From: an uncultured Bacteroidota bacterium
GTDB taxonomy: Bacteria > Bacteroidota > Bacteroidia > NS11-12g > UBA9320
Direction of reading: 5' to 3'
DNA: 7,603 nucleotides
Assembly: GCA_913056425.1 (NCBI GenBank)
Contig: CAJXLR010000067.1
Span: forward strand, 1-7,603
Below the pieces are notes generated by a model, which ran no database searches, was not told the origin of the DNA, and saw only the letters and a program-made list of their open reading frames with translations. How positions within the stretch are numbered: the first letter of the stretch is position 1; each line of letters starts with the position of its first letter. This document shows positions 1-6,028 of this stretch, one piece after another. Both the position numbers and the translations under genes were made by a program.

Positions 1-605
1 TCCCAGATGGCGTGATTGATGTTGCTAATGTAATGCGCTCGTGCTAGGTTAAGTCGATAAGTCTCGAAAAACAACTCCGGAAGGCGCGATTCCCACAAAC
101 CATGGATTCCATGCTGGCCGGTTAGTTGACCGTTGTAGTTATGTGTTGCATGAAGCGGCACATTTAAATCACCTGCATAATGTCCTAGGTCGGCACTTAA
201 CTTAATCACATTCTCCAGGTCGTGATTCATAAAACTTTCGGTTAGCCGATAGACGACAAACTGAAGATTCCACGGAACCATGCCGTATTTCTTCATAGTG
301 TCCAGCGAATAAACCTCTTTTGCTTGTTTGTAGTTGCGAACTATAGTATCCAAAGGGTAGCAGTCTTCATAGTGATCTGCGTCGAGGTAGTGTTTGGGCG
401 CTTCACTTTCAGATACGTATCGCCGCATGTCGGGATTTACAGATAACCGAATCAAAGTTGAAATATTGGTTCGATAAAAGCTATGCATCACGGGTGGTAG
501 GCAATAAACCGCTAATTCATTAATCGTCTTATGAGCGAAAAATCCCCATGGTGAGGCAAACACTGGTAGGGTAGAGGCTAATATGACAAGCGAAAGGCGT
601 CTCAC
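1..605 (-). CDS. Secreted zinc-dependent phospholipase C / S1-P1 nuclease-like hydrolase, 3' end missing (runs off left edge)
   Basis: Reading from position 605 to the window edge gives 201 codons without a stop. The first 17-18 residues look like a signal peptide: two Arg, a hydrophobic stretch, then VFAS before PWGFFAHK, so the enzyme is probably periplasmic or exported. The fold is recognised from the trinuclear zinc ligands of the phospholipase C/P1 nuclease superfamily, all at expected spacing: W20 (near the mature N-terminus), H25, D59 (NPDMRR), H72 (PKHYLD), H142-x3-D146-x5-H152, and H168-x3-E172. Glu as last ligand is the phospholipase C pattern; P1 nuclease has Asp. In this family W20's free amino group binds zinc, which would need cleavage directly before it; the predicted cut is 1-3 residues away. 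Substrate cannot be told from sequence: phosphodiester lipid or nucleic acid. The start is GTG at 605-603. A TAA closes the frame upstream inside the rhomboid gene, and there is no ATG between. It follows the rhomboid gene by 19 bp. Confidence 0.85.
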   Translation of the reverse strand, partial: MRRLSLVILASTLPVFASPWGFFAHKTINELAVYCLPPVMHSFYRTNISTLIRLSVNPDMRRYVSESEAPKHYLDADHYEDCYPLDTIVRNYKQAKEVYSLDTMKKYGMVPWNLQFVVYRLTESFMNHDLENVIKLSADLGHYAGDLNVPLHATHNYNGQLTGQHGIHGLWESRLPELFFETYRLNLARAHYISNINHAIW

Positions 606-628
606 ACGCCAAATATGAGTGAACTCAT
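602..628 (-). other. 8-codon mini-ORF bridging the rhomboid and phospholipase-like genes (possible translational coupling)
   Basis: An ATG at 628-626 overlaps the rhomboid stop as ATGA. It opens a reading frame MSSLIFGV whose TGA stop (604-602) overlaps the GTG start of the next gene (605-603) as GTGA. Ribosomes ending the rhomboid gene could re-initiate here and end on the next start. A perfect AAGGAGG lies at 654-648 within the rhomboid coding sequence, 19 bases before the ATG, which is farther than a normal ribosome binding site. The arrangement could be chance, or one missing or extra base could have split a longer N-terminus of the downstream protein. Confidence 0.3.
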
Positions 629-1362
629 TTGTTGTCGGAAGACTTATCCTCCTTGCGTGGTCGTATTACGTACCGTACGACAGTCTTTTGTTGTTCTTCT
701 TGGGCTTTACGCTCATTTTCCATAGCAATCCACCAATCCGGTAAACGCTCATCATCCTCGTCTTCAAACGGATCTTTATCGTCGGTGGGACCTTCTTTTC
801 TGTATATAATCGCAAGTCCAGCTCCGGCAAGGGCGCCAAACAAATGACCTTCCCACGAAATATTCATTTCTTGAAACCAACTGTATTGGGGGAATAAGCC
901 CCAAACCATTGAGCCATAGAGAAATACCAAAATAAAGGCTAAGGCCATTAGGTTCTTATTCCGCCGGATAAATCCAGAGGTCATTAAGAATGCTACTAGA
1001 CCATATACCAGACCACTTGCGCCTATGTGAATACTGCGCTCTGCGCCAACAACCCATATGCCAAGACCGGAAATCAGCCAGATTAAAAAGAAGATGGTCC
1101 AGCCTTTCCGCTCAAAAAAGTGAAACAGAAATGTTGCAGAAACTAAGAACGGAATTGTGTTCGAGAACAAGTGATTAAAATCACCATGCAAAAAAGGCAT
1201 GACAAGAATTCCAACGAGTCCTTCAATGCTTCTGGGGTGAACCCCGTAAATATGTAGGTTCCATTGGTAAACCTCATTGGCAAAAAACAGTACCCAGAAG
1301 AATACAACAAAGACAGCCGGCCAAAGCAGGTCATCCATGATTTTTTGCAATAAGGCGAGCAT
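625..1362 (-). CDS. Rhomboid family intramembrane serine protease
   Basis: The 245-residue membrane protein has the rhomboid catalytic core. GASG at 114-117 carries the nucleophile S116, and H173 in a late helix (SWEGHLFGALAG, 169-180) completes the Ser-His dyad. H59-x4-H64-x3-N68 matches the conserved oxyanion-side His and Asn of bacterial GlpG. About six hydrophobic segments cover residues 12-187, as in the basic bacterial form. Rhomboids cut transmembrane helices of client proteins within the membrane; no client is evident here. A charged tail of about 57 residues follows, strongly acidic at 194-205, then DWW (209-211), then a Gln/Glu/Lys-rich part and a basic end. By the usual topology it would be cytoplasmic. 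The ATG at 1362-1360 lies one base after the stop of the lipoprotein gene, so translation is probably coupled. No clear Shine-Dalgarno is present, which is normal for Bacteroidota. Family assignment is firm; physiological role is unknown. Confidence 0.95.
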   Translation of the reverse strand: MLALLQKIMDDLLWPAVFVVFFWVLFFANEVYQWNLHIYGVHPRSIEGLVGILVMPFLHGDFNHLFSNTIPFLVSATFLFHFFERKGWTIFFLIWLISGLGIWVVGAERSIHIGASGLVYGLVAFLMTSGFIRRNKNLMALAFILVFLYGSMVWGLFPQYSWFQEMNISWEGHLFGALAGAGLAIIYRKEGPTDDKDPFEDEDDERLPDWWIAMENERKAQEEQQKTVVRYVIRPRKEDKSSDNK

Positions 1363-1363
1363 G

Positions 1364-1828
1364 TTATCTCAGGTTCTGATTAATCCAGCCATCTTTATGA
1401 TTGGCAATGGCTTGGATCTTTTGAGTTAGAACATCCAGTTCTTTGGGGTGTTCACCAGTGATGGTGATTTTTTTGTCAACCTTCTTAGCCCTGTAGTGTA
1501 CAATGATTGATGGTAAATCCGTTACCTGGGTTCGATATTCATCCTTGAACAGTTCCCATTCAAAGTCTTTCAGGTATTTGAACAGCTCCTTTTGTTCGTC
1601 CTTACTTAAGTCCTTGGTGTAAACTCCCAGCTTGTCTACGAATCGTTCTCCTTCATAACGGACATGTCCATTTTCGTCAATCGTCATCACGTAAATGGGA
1701 CAAGTGCCAAAACACGCAGTCTGCTTGAAGCTAAGTACAATATCAGGGTCAGATGTCTTGCGATTTCCACAAGAAGAACTTGCCAGTAAGACAAGCCCCA
1801 ACACGATATGGCTGAGGCGTACAGACAT
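1364..1828 (-). CDS. DUF6438 domain lipoprotein, function unknown
   Basis: A 154-residue protein with an N-terminal hydrophobic segment (8-16) ending at C20 in ASSSC. This is a weak lipobox, since position -3 is Ser and not Leu, but it is followed by GNRKTSDPD, a typical mature lipoprotein start. The body matches what I recall of DUF6438 proteins: a CFGTCP motif with C39 and C43, then IYVMTIDENGHVRYEG, a beta-rich stretch, and a helix rich in Lys and Glu (DLSKDEQKELFKYLKDFEW). The CxxxC pair could form a disulfide or bind metal; neither is established. It is probably anchored in the inner or outer membrane facing the periplasm. The start ATG (1828-1826) shares one base with the lolA stop (TAATG), a strong sign of coupled translation. 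As a candidate lipoprotein encoded next to the lipoprotein carrier it could be LolA cargo, but that is inference. The family call is from memory of the motif. Confidence 0.75.
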   Translation of the reverse strand: MSVRLSHIVLGLVLLASSSCGNRKTSDPDIVLSFKQTACFGTCPIYVMTIDENGHVRYEGERFVDKLGVYTKDLSKDEQKELFKYLKDFEWELFKDEYRTQVTDLPSIIVHYRAKKVDKKITITGEHPKELDVLTQKIQAIANHKDGWINQNLR

Positions 1829-2484
1829 TATTTTCTTAAATCGATTTCTATAACACCCGGCTTCGTTTTTGGGTCGAATTTGAAGAACCCATCGCTAATT
1901 GGGAGGTTCGACTTAAACGAGGTGATAGCGTAGTTCGAGCGAATGCCGTTTTTGTTGTAAACCGACATGTTCGTAATCTTATTGGATGCTTTTTCGATGT
2001 TGAGCTTTACCTTGAAATAAGGCTTAGTCTTATCGGTTGGAGTCATTTCAATTTTCTGGACCGTCTTTCCTGAAATAATCGACTCGCCAATGTATTTGTA
2101 ATTAAATCCTTTCTGGTAGATCGTGAAGATTTCCGACGGGTTTATTTCCTGTGCGTTAGGGTCGTATTTCGTGATTTGAACTTCATTCTCTTCTTTGAAG
2201 TACGTCCACATGGTTTTTCCGTCGCAGTATATTTCTTGATCTGTCAGCTTGATACGGAACTTCTTTCCTTTTAAGTATAGGGTTCCAACTTGCTTGATAG
2301 TTGAATTGTTTTGAGTGTTTTTAATGTCGATGGTAAATCCCGCTTTTATACTCTTGTAGGTCTGGTAGGTGCGGCTAACATTGTTAAGGATTCTGTTTGC
2401 CGTAGCATCTTGCCCAATCAGTGGAAGACTGACAAGTGATATGAGTAATGTGAAAATGGTTAATGATTTGATATAAGACTTCAT
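1828..2484 (-). CDS. lolA: Outer membrane lipoprotein carrier protein LolA
   Basis: The 218-residue product begins with a signal peptide (MKSYIKSL, hydrophobic to about residue 23, likely cut near IGQDA at 23-27), so it is periplasmic. The mature part has the LolA/LolB layout of alternating strands around a hydrophobic cavity. A helix-like start (NRILNNVSRTYQTYKSIKAGFTI) is followed by GTLYLKGKKFRIKLTDQEIYCDGKTMWTY, the family's most recognisable region, then YKYIGES and a C-terminal strand series. LolA collects lipoproteins released by the LolCDE transporter at the inner membrane and carries them to the outer membrane. Bacteroidota mostly lack a recognisable LolB receptor. The gene follows ftsK by 48 bp, a pairing common in Flavobacteriales as I know them, and ends in a 1-base overlap with the DUF6438 lipoprotein gene. 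The ATG at 2484-2482 is chosen because it begins the signal peptide; upstream is AT-rich with no Shine-Dalgarno. Confidence 0.9.
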   Translation of the reverse strand: MKSYIKSLTIFTLLISLVSLPLIGQDATANRILNNVSRTYQTYKSIKAGFTIDIKNTQNNSTIKQVGTLYLKGKKFRIKLTDQEIYCDGKTMWTYFKEENEVQITKYDPNAQEINPSEIFTIYQKGFNYKYIGESIISGKTVQKIEMTPTDKTKPYFKVKLNIEKASNKITNMSVYNKNGIRSNYAITSFKSNLPISDGFFKFDPKTKPGVIEIDLRK

Positions 2485-2509
2485 TCAAATGTTTTTCAGT
2501 GAGAAACTT

Positions 2510-2524
2510 CCCTTTTTATAAGGG
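2510..2524. repeat. Short inverted repeat between ftsK and lolA
   Basis: CCCTT and AAGGG arms are separated by five A/T bases in the 48-bp gap after the ftsK stop. No T-run follows on either strand, so it is not a standard intrinsic terminator. It could be an RNA processing or attenuation hairpin, or chance. Confidence 0.3.
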
Positions 2525-2532
2525 CTGCAAAT

Positions 2533-4953
2533 TTAATCAAGGTCATTCAAATACTGTTCCAAAGCATATTCGTCCGCCATAAGAACCTGTCGTGCCTTGC
2601 TACCTTCGAATGGACCAACAATACCTGAACGCTCCAGTTGGTCGATTATTCTACCTGCACGATTGTAACCAATCTTCAATCTACGCTGTAAAAGTGATGT
2701 GCTTCCTTGCTGATGCTGAACCACGATTCTTGCTGCGTCTTCAAAGAGAGCATCCCGGTCTCCATCATCTTCTACAGAGTCATTCCCCGATGAATCTTCC
2801 GATACTTCAGGTAGCATATAGGCTTCGCTGTACCCACGCTGTTCACCGATGAAAGAAGTGATGAGTTCAACTTCGGGTGTGTCTACAAATGGACACTGTA
2901 ATCGGACAATATCGCTGCCGTTGGAGAACAACATGTCACCTTTTCCGATTAGTTGATCTGCACCGTTCGCATCTAAGATGGTTCTAGAGTCGATTTTTGA
3001 TGTCACACGGAAGGCAATACGCGCCGGGAAGTTTGCTTTAATCGTACCGGTGATAATGTTCACCGACGGTCTTTGTGTTGCAAGAACCAGATGAATCCCG
3101 ATAGCACGAGCGAGTTGAGCTAGTCGAGCAATTGGATGTTCTACTTCTTTACCCGCTGTCATGATCAAGTCGGCAACCTCATCAACTACCACAACGATAT
3201 ACGGAAGGAAACGATGTCCATCGTTAGGGTTTAGTTTGCGTGATTTGAATTTAGCGTTGTACTCTTTGATGTTTCGCACCATGGCGTTCTGCAACAAAGC
3301 ATAGCGATTATCCATCTCTACACACAAGCTGTTGAGTGTGCGCACAACAAGTTTATTGTCGGTGATTATTGATTCACCTTCACCCGGAATCTTCGCCAGG
3401 TAATGACGTTCTATGCGCTGATAAAGCGTTAATTCAACCTTTTTGGGATCTACCAAAACGAACTTTAGCTCTGCCGGGTGTTTCTTGTACATCAACGAAA
3501 CAAGAATGGCGTTAAGACCAACAGATTTACCCTGACCGGTTGCTCCGGCCATTAGCAAGTGTGGCATTTTGGCCAGGTCAGCTACATATACTTCGTTCGA
3601 TATGGTTTTACCGAGGCACACCGGTAATGCATGTTTCGACTCTTGGTACTTCTTGCTGGCAATACCAGAACGCATCGAAACAATTTCCGATTCTTTATTT
3701 GGCACCTCAATCCCTATAGTCCCTTTGCCGGGAATAGGCGCGATAATCCGAATTCCAAGAGCTGCCAAGCTTAAAGCGATGTCGTCTTCTAAGTTCTTGA
3801 TTTTTGAAATCTTTATACCGGGTGCCGGTACTATCTCAAATAGGGTAACTGTTGGACCAATGGTCGCTTTGATTTGAGAAATTTCAATCTTGTAGTTCCG
3901 CAGCGTTTCTACAATGAGGTCTTTGCTACGTTTTAGGTCCTCTTCACTTACCTCAGTTTTCTTGTCTGCATATTCATTTAAGAATGTGAGGTTTGGAAAC
4001 TTGTAACCGGACAAATCTAACGTTGGGTCGTAAACCGTATCCAGTCCTTGGTGCTTGATGTCTTTGTCTGTGACTTCCTCCTCTTCGATTTGTTCCTCGA
4101 TGGTTAAGTCTAGATCGTCTTCCTTTGTTTCCTCCGGTTGAGTTAATTCAACAGTCTCTTCTTTCGGTTTTACGATTTCAAAACCATCATCTTTTAGTTC
4201 CGGTTCCTCAACAGTTTCTGGTGTTTCCGGAAGCGTGATGTTATCTTTTTCAAATAAAGTTTCGTGATGTTCTGTTGAATCATCATCAAAATCGGCAACG
4301 GGTTTCTGTGTACTGATAAAAGGCAACTTTTTACCTTTTAATCGCTGTGGAAGCTTCGCAAACCACTGGTAAATATCAACATCGAAATTCCAAATCAATA
4401 TACTTGCGAGATAGGCCAGAAGAATGAGTGCAACACCAAAAGCGCCAACCATCGACTCAAGCCAGTTGTATAATTCGTAACCGAACAATCCAGCAATGAA
4501 AGGGTATGAACTGTGGAAGATCATTCCCAGCAACAAACTAAAGAATGTTATGGTGAGTAGAGTGTATTTTAAGCCTACATAGAGGTTGAATACTTTGGAA
4601 TTGGTGTAAATCCGCAAACCAATTATTCCAACCAAGTAAACAAGGATGAACGCGGTTATCCCAAAACCATTGTGCATGAACTGAAAGGCAAGCGTGGCAC
4701 CTAGGATTTGCATCCAGTTTTTTACCGCTCCAGGGTGTCGTTGAAAGTATTCTGCACTTCCCGAAATGATGCTATCATCGCTTTTCCAAGTAAATAAGAA
4801 GGATAAGAAGGACAGAAACATGAAAACCCCAAAAAGACATATGATCCCACCAACAATCTTTCGAGTGCGACTGTCTTGCAACGTCAGATGCTGACGAATA
4901 CCCGCAGACTTCTTAGTGGTTTTAGATTTCTTGGATGTTTTCTTTTTTGCCAT
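2533..4953 (-). CDS. ftsK: DNA translocase FtsK/SpoIIIE
   Basis: This 806-residue inner-membrane ATPase pumps the terminus region of the chromosome through the closing septum and, in species with XerCD/dif, helps resolve dimers. Domains in order: a Lys-rich cytoplasmic start (1-16), four hydrophobic spans (about 33-56, 84-113 possibly re-entrant, 128-146, 169-188), an acidic linker rich in Glu and Asp (about 218-300), then the motor. Walker A is GATGQGKS at 470-477 with K476 and S477. Walker B is VVVVDE at 587-592 with D591 and E592. The LATQRPS stretch typical of the family follows. The C-terminal winged-helix gamma domain (about 740-806, with SLLQRRLKIGYNRAGRIID) would read KOPS-type polar DNA sequences. 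At 806 residues it is far shorter than E. coli FtsK (1329) because the linker is short, normal for Bacteroidota. All key residues are present. It lies 72 bp after rnz and 48 bp before lolA. The ATG at 4953-4951 precedes the basic N-terminus. Confidence 0.97.
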   Translation of the reverse strand: MAKKKTSKKSKTTKKSAGIRQHLTLQDSRTRKIVGGIICLFGVFMFLSFLSFLFTWKSDDSIISGSAEYFQRHPGAVKNWMQILGATLAFQFMHNGFGITAFILVYLVGIIGLRIYTNSKVFNLYVGLKYTLLTITFFSLLLGMIFHSSYPFIAGLFGYELYNWLESMVGAFGVALILLAYLASILIWNFDVDIYQWFAKLPQRLKGKKLPFISTQKPVADFDDDSTEHHETLFEKDNITLPETPETVEEPELKDDGFEIVKPKEETVELTQPEETKEDDLDLTIEEQIEEEEVTDKDIKHQGLDTVYDPTLDLSGYKFPNLTFLNEYADKKTEVSEEDLKRSKDLIVETLRNYKIEISQIKATIGPTVTLFEIVPAPGIKISKIKNLEDDIALSLAALGIRIIAPIPGKGTIGIEVPNKESEIVSMRSGIASKKYQESKHALPVCLGKTISNEVYVADLAKMPHLLMAGATGQGKSVGLNAILVSLMYKKHPAELKFVLVDPKKVELTLYQRIERHYLAKIPGEGESIITDNKLVVRTLNSLCVEMDNRYALLQNAMVRNIKEYNAKFKSRKLNPNDGHRFLPYIVVVVDEVADLIMTAGKEVEHPIARLAQLARAIGIHLVLATQRPSVNIITGTIKANFPARIAFRVTSKIDSRTILDANGADQLIGKGDMLFSNGSDIVRLQCPFVDTPEVELITSFIGEQRGYSEAYMLPEVSEDSSGNDSVEDDGDRDALFEDAARIVVQHQQGSTSLLQRRLKIGYNRAGRIIDQLERSGIVGPFEGSKARQVLMADEYALEQYLNDLD

Positions 4954-4965
4954 GCGCTAAACACA

Positions 4966-4991
4966 CAAAAATAAACGGGATAAAAGCCCGT
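4966..4991 (-). terminator. Weak intrinsic terminator-like hairpin after rnz
   Basis: On the minus strand ACGGG (4991-4987) pairs with CCCGT (4979-4975) across a 7-base loop and is followed by TTATTTTT. The stem is only 5 bp, so termination would be partial at best. The T-run also contains TATTTTTG (4973-4966), which fits the Bacteroidota -7 consensus TAnnTTTG and lies 12 bases before the ftsK ATG. No matching -33 element is seen, so I treat the site as a weak terminator and only a possible ftsK promoter. Confidence 0.35.
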
Positions 4992-5025
4992 GTGGTGTGC
5001 GCTAGCTCAGGAATGGTGTGGAAAA

Positions 5026-5937
5026 TCAATGAAACTCGAAGGTTTTGCCCTCCAGCGCTACAGATGTGTTGTCAAATACGGTTGATGCTTCTGCCAGATG
5101 GGAAATTGAGTCGGCGTACCTCGACGAAAAATGACCAATTATGAGTTGATTTACAGAGGCTTGCGTAGCAAACATCGCAGCCTCCTGTGCTGTACTATGG
5201 AAGGTGCGTTTTGCTCTGTCTATTAAATTATGCAAGTAGGTTGCTTCATGGTAAAGAACCTGCACCGCTTCAAATGCTTCAGCCAAATCTGTACGCAACA
5301 ATGTGTCTGTGATATAGCCAAAACTGAATGGAGTCTCCGGCGTGTAAACTAATTCTTCATTGGGTACTATGTCACCGTTTGGCTTCGTAAAATCACTACC
5401 TTCTTTAATCTTCCCGTATTCGGTGTATGGCACCTCGTGTTGGCTACATGCATCAATGTTTAATCCCGGTAGAGCTTCCGGAGCATCGATACGGTATCCG
5501 AAGCAGGGTAGGCGATGACTCAAGGGAAATGCCTTCACGTTCAAGTTTCCCAGAGAGAAACTTTGATTTTCCTCAGGTTCCAACTCTAGAATATCAACTT
5601 CGAAGGTGTCATGCGCCCCGGTAAGATTTCGGACTGTTGTTAGTAGATCTTTAATTCCTTTGGGGCCAACAATTTTTAGATCCGATTTGCGCCCATTTAG
5701 CGACATGGTGTTCAAGAGCCCGAATAAACCAAGGCAGTGGTCACCATGTAGATGTGAGATTAGGATGTACTGAATCTTTTGGTAGTTGATGCGATTTTCT
5801 ATCAATCGCTTTTGCGTTGCCTCTCCACAGTCCAACAAAATTCGATTACTGCCAATGCGTAAATAATAACCGCTTTGATTGCGTGATTTTGTTGGAGCGG
5901 CTGAGTTACTGCCAAGAACGGTGAGACTTGCTTGCAT
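5026..5937 (-). CDS. rnz: Ribonuclease Z (tRNA 3' endonuclease)
   Basis: The product cuts precursor tRNAs just after the discriminator base, removing 3' trailers. It belongs to the metallo-beta-lactamase fold. The zinc motif HLHGDH is at 62-67 (H62, H64, D66, H67); the remaining ligands are H141 (SHRLPCFGYR), D211 (YITDT) and H269 (GHFSSRY), at almost the same numbering as in B. subtilis RNase Z. Other family marks are DCGEATQ (36-42, where GEGTQ is commoner), HEATY (230-234) and HSTAQEA (247-253). The ATG at 5937-5935 gives 303 residues, close to the family length, with the first beta strand (LTVLGSNSAAPT) starting right away. The frame stays open to an ATG at 6051, but that start would add 38 residues of non-family sequence and overlap the divergent SDR gene by 23 bp. 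The gene could share a transcript with ftsK, 72 bp downstream. Confidence 0.95.
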   Translation of the reverse strand: MQASLTVLGSNSAAPTKSRNQSGYYLRIGSNRILLDCGEATQKRLIENRINYQKIQYILISHLHGDHCLGLFGLLNTMSLNGRKSDLKIVGPKGIKDLLTTVRNLTGAHDTFEVDILELEPEENQSFSLGNLNVKAFPLSHRLPCFGYRIDAPEALPGLNIDACSQHEVPYTEYGKIKEGSDFTKPNGDIVPNEELVYTPETPFSFGYITDTLLRTDLAEAFEAVQVLYHEATYLHNLIDRAKRTFHSTAQEAAMFATQASVNQLIIGHFSSRYADSISHLAEASTVFDNTSVALEGKTFEFH

Positions 5938-5951
5938 CTGAATTGTTAAAG

Positions 5952-5969
5952 CTTCAATCTTAGTTGAAG
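5952..5969. promoter_or_regulatory. Palindrome in the rnz/SDR divergent promoter region (candidate operator)
   Basis: CTTCAA (5952-5957) and TTGAAG (5964-5969) form a perfect 6-bp inverted repeat with a 6-bp spacer. A looser symmetry extends outward to about 5941-5979, from AATTGTTAAAG on the left to TTCTTGAATT on the right. It covers the candidate -7 element of rnz, as an operator would. No regulator gene is nearby and a single occurrence proves little. Confidence 0.3.
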
Positions 5970-5986
5970 TTCTTGAATTATGGAAA
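5955..5986 (-). promoter_or_regulatory. Candidate rnz promoter (Bacteroidota type)
   Basis: On the minus strand TTTC (5986-5983) lies 20 bp before TAAGATTG (5962-5955). Each differs by one base from the Bacteroidota -33 (TTTG) and -7 (TAnnTTTG) consensus, and the spacing falls in the usual 19-21 range. Transcription would start about 12-14 bases before the rnz ATG. The match is imperfect. Confidence 0.35.
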
Positions 5987-5993
5987 CACCGTG

Positions 5994-6024
5994 GTTGATA
6001 GAAAGTTCGGATTTTCCATATTTG
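5994..6024 (+). promoter_or_regulatory. Candidate SDR promoter, near-leaderless
   Basis: GTTG (5994-5997) is 19 bp upstream of CATATTTG (6017-6024). Each is one base off the Bacteroidota -33 TTTG and -7 TAnnTTTG elements. Only four bases separate the -7 element from the SDR ATG at 6029, so transcription would start at or next to the start codon. Confidence 0.4.
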
Positions 6025-6028
6025 TAGC

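Noticed and set aside
648..654. Perfect AAGGAGG as ribosome binding site for the phospholipase-like gene
   Set aside because: It lies 42 bases before the GTG start and encodes Lys-Glu codons of the rhomboid tail; Bacteroidota rarely rely on such sites.
2510..2524. ftsK-lolA hairpin as an intrinsic terminator
   Set aside because: The arms are 5 bp and no T-run follows in either direction; kept only as a short inverted repeat.
3569..3877. Plus-strand open frame of 102 codons inside ftsK
   Set aside because: It lies antisense to the conserved FtsK motor, shows no recognisable domain or start signal, and is best explained as a shadow of that gene.
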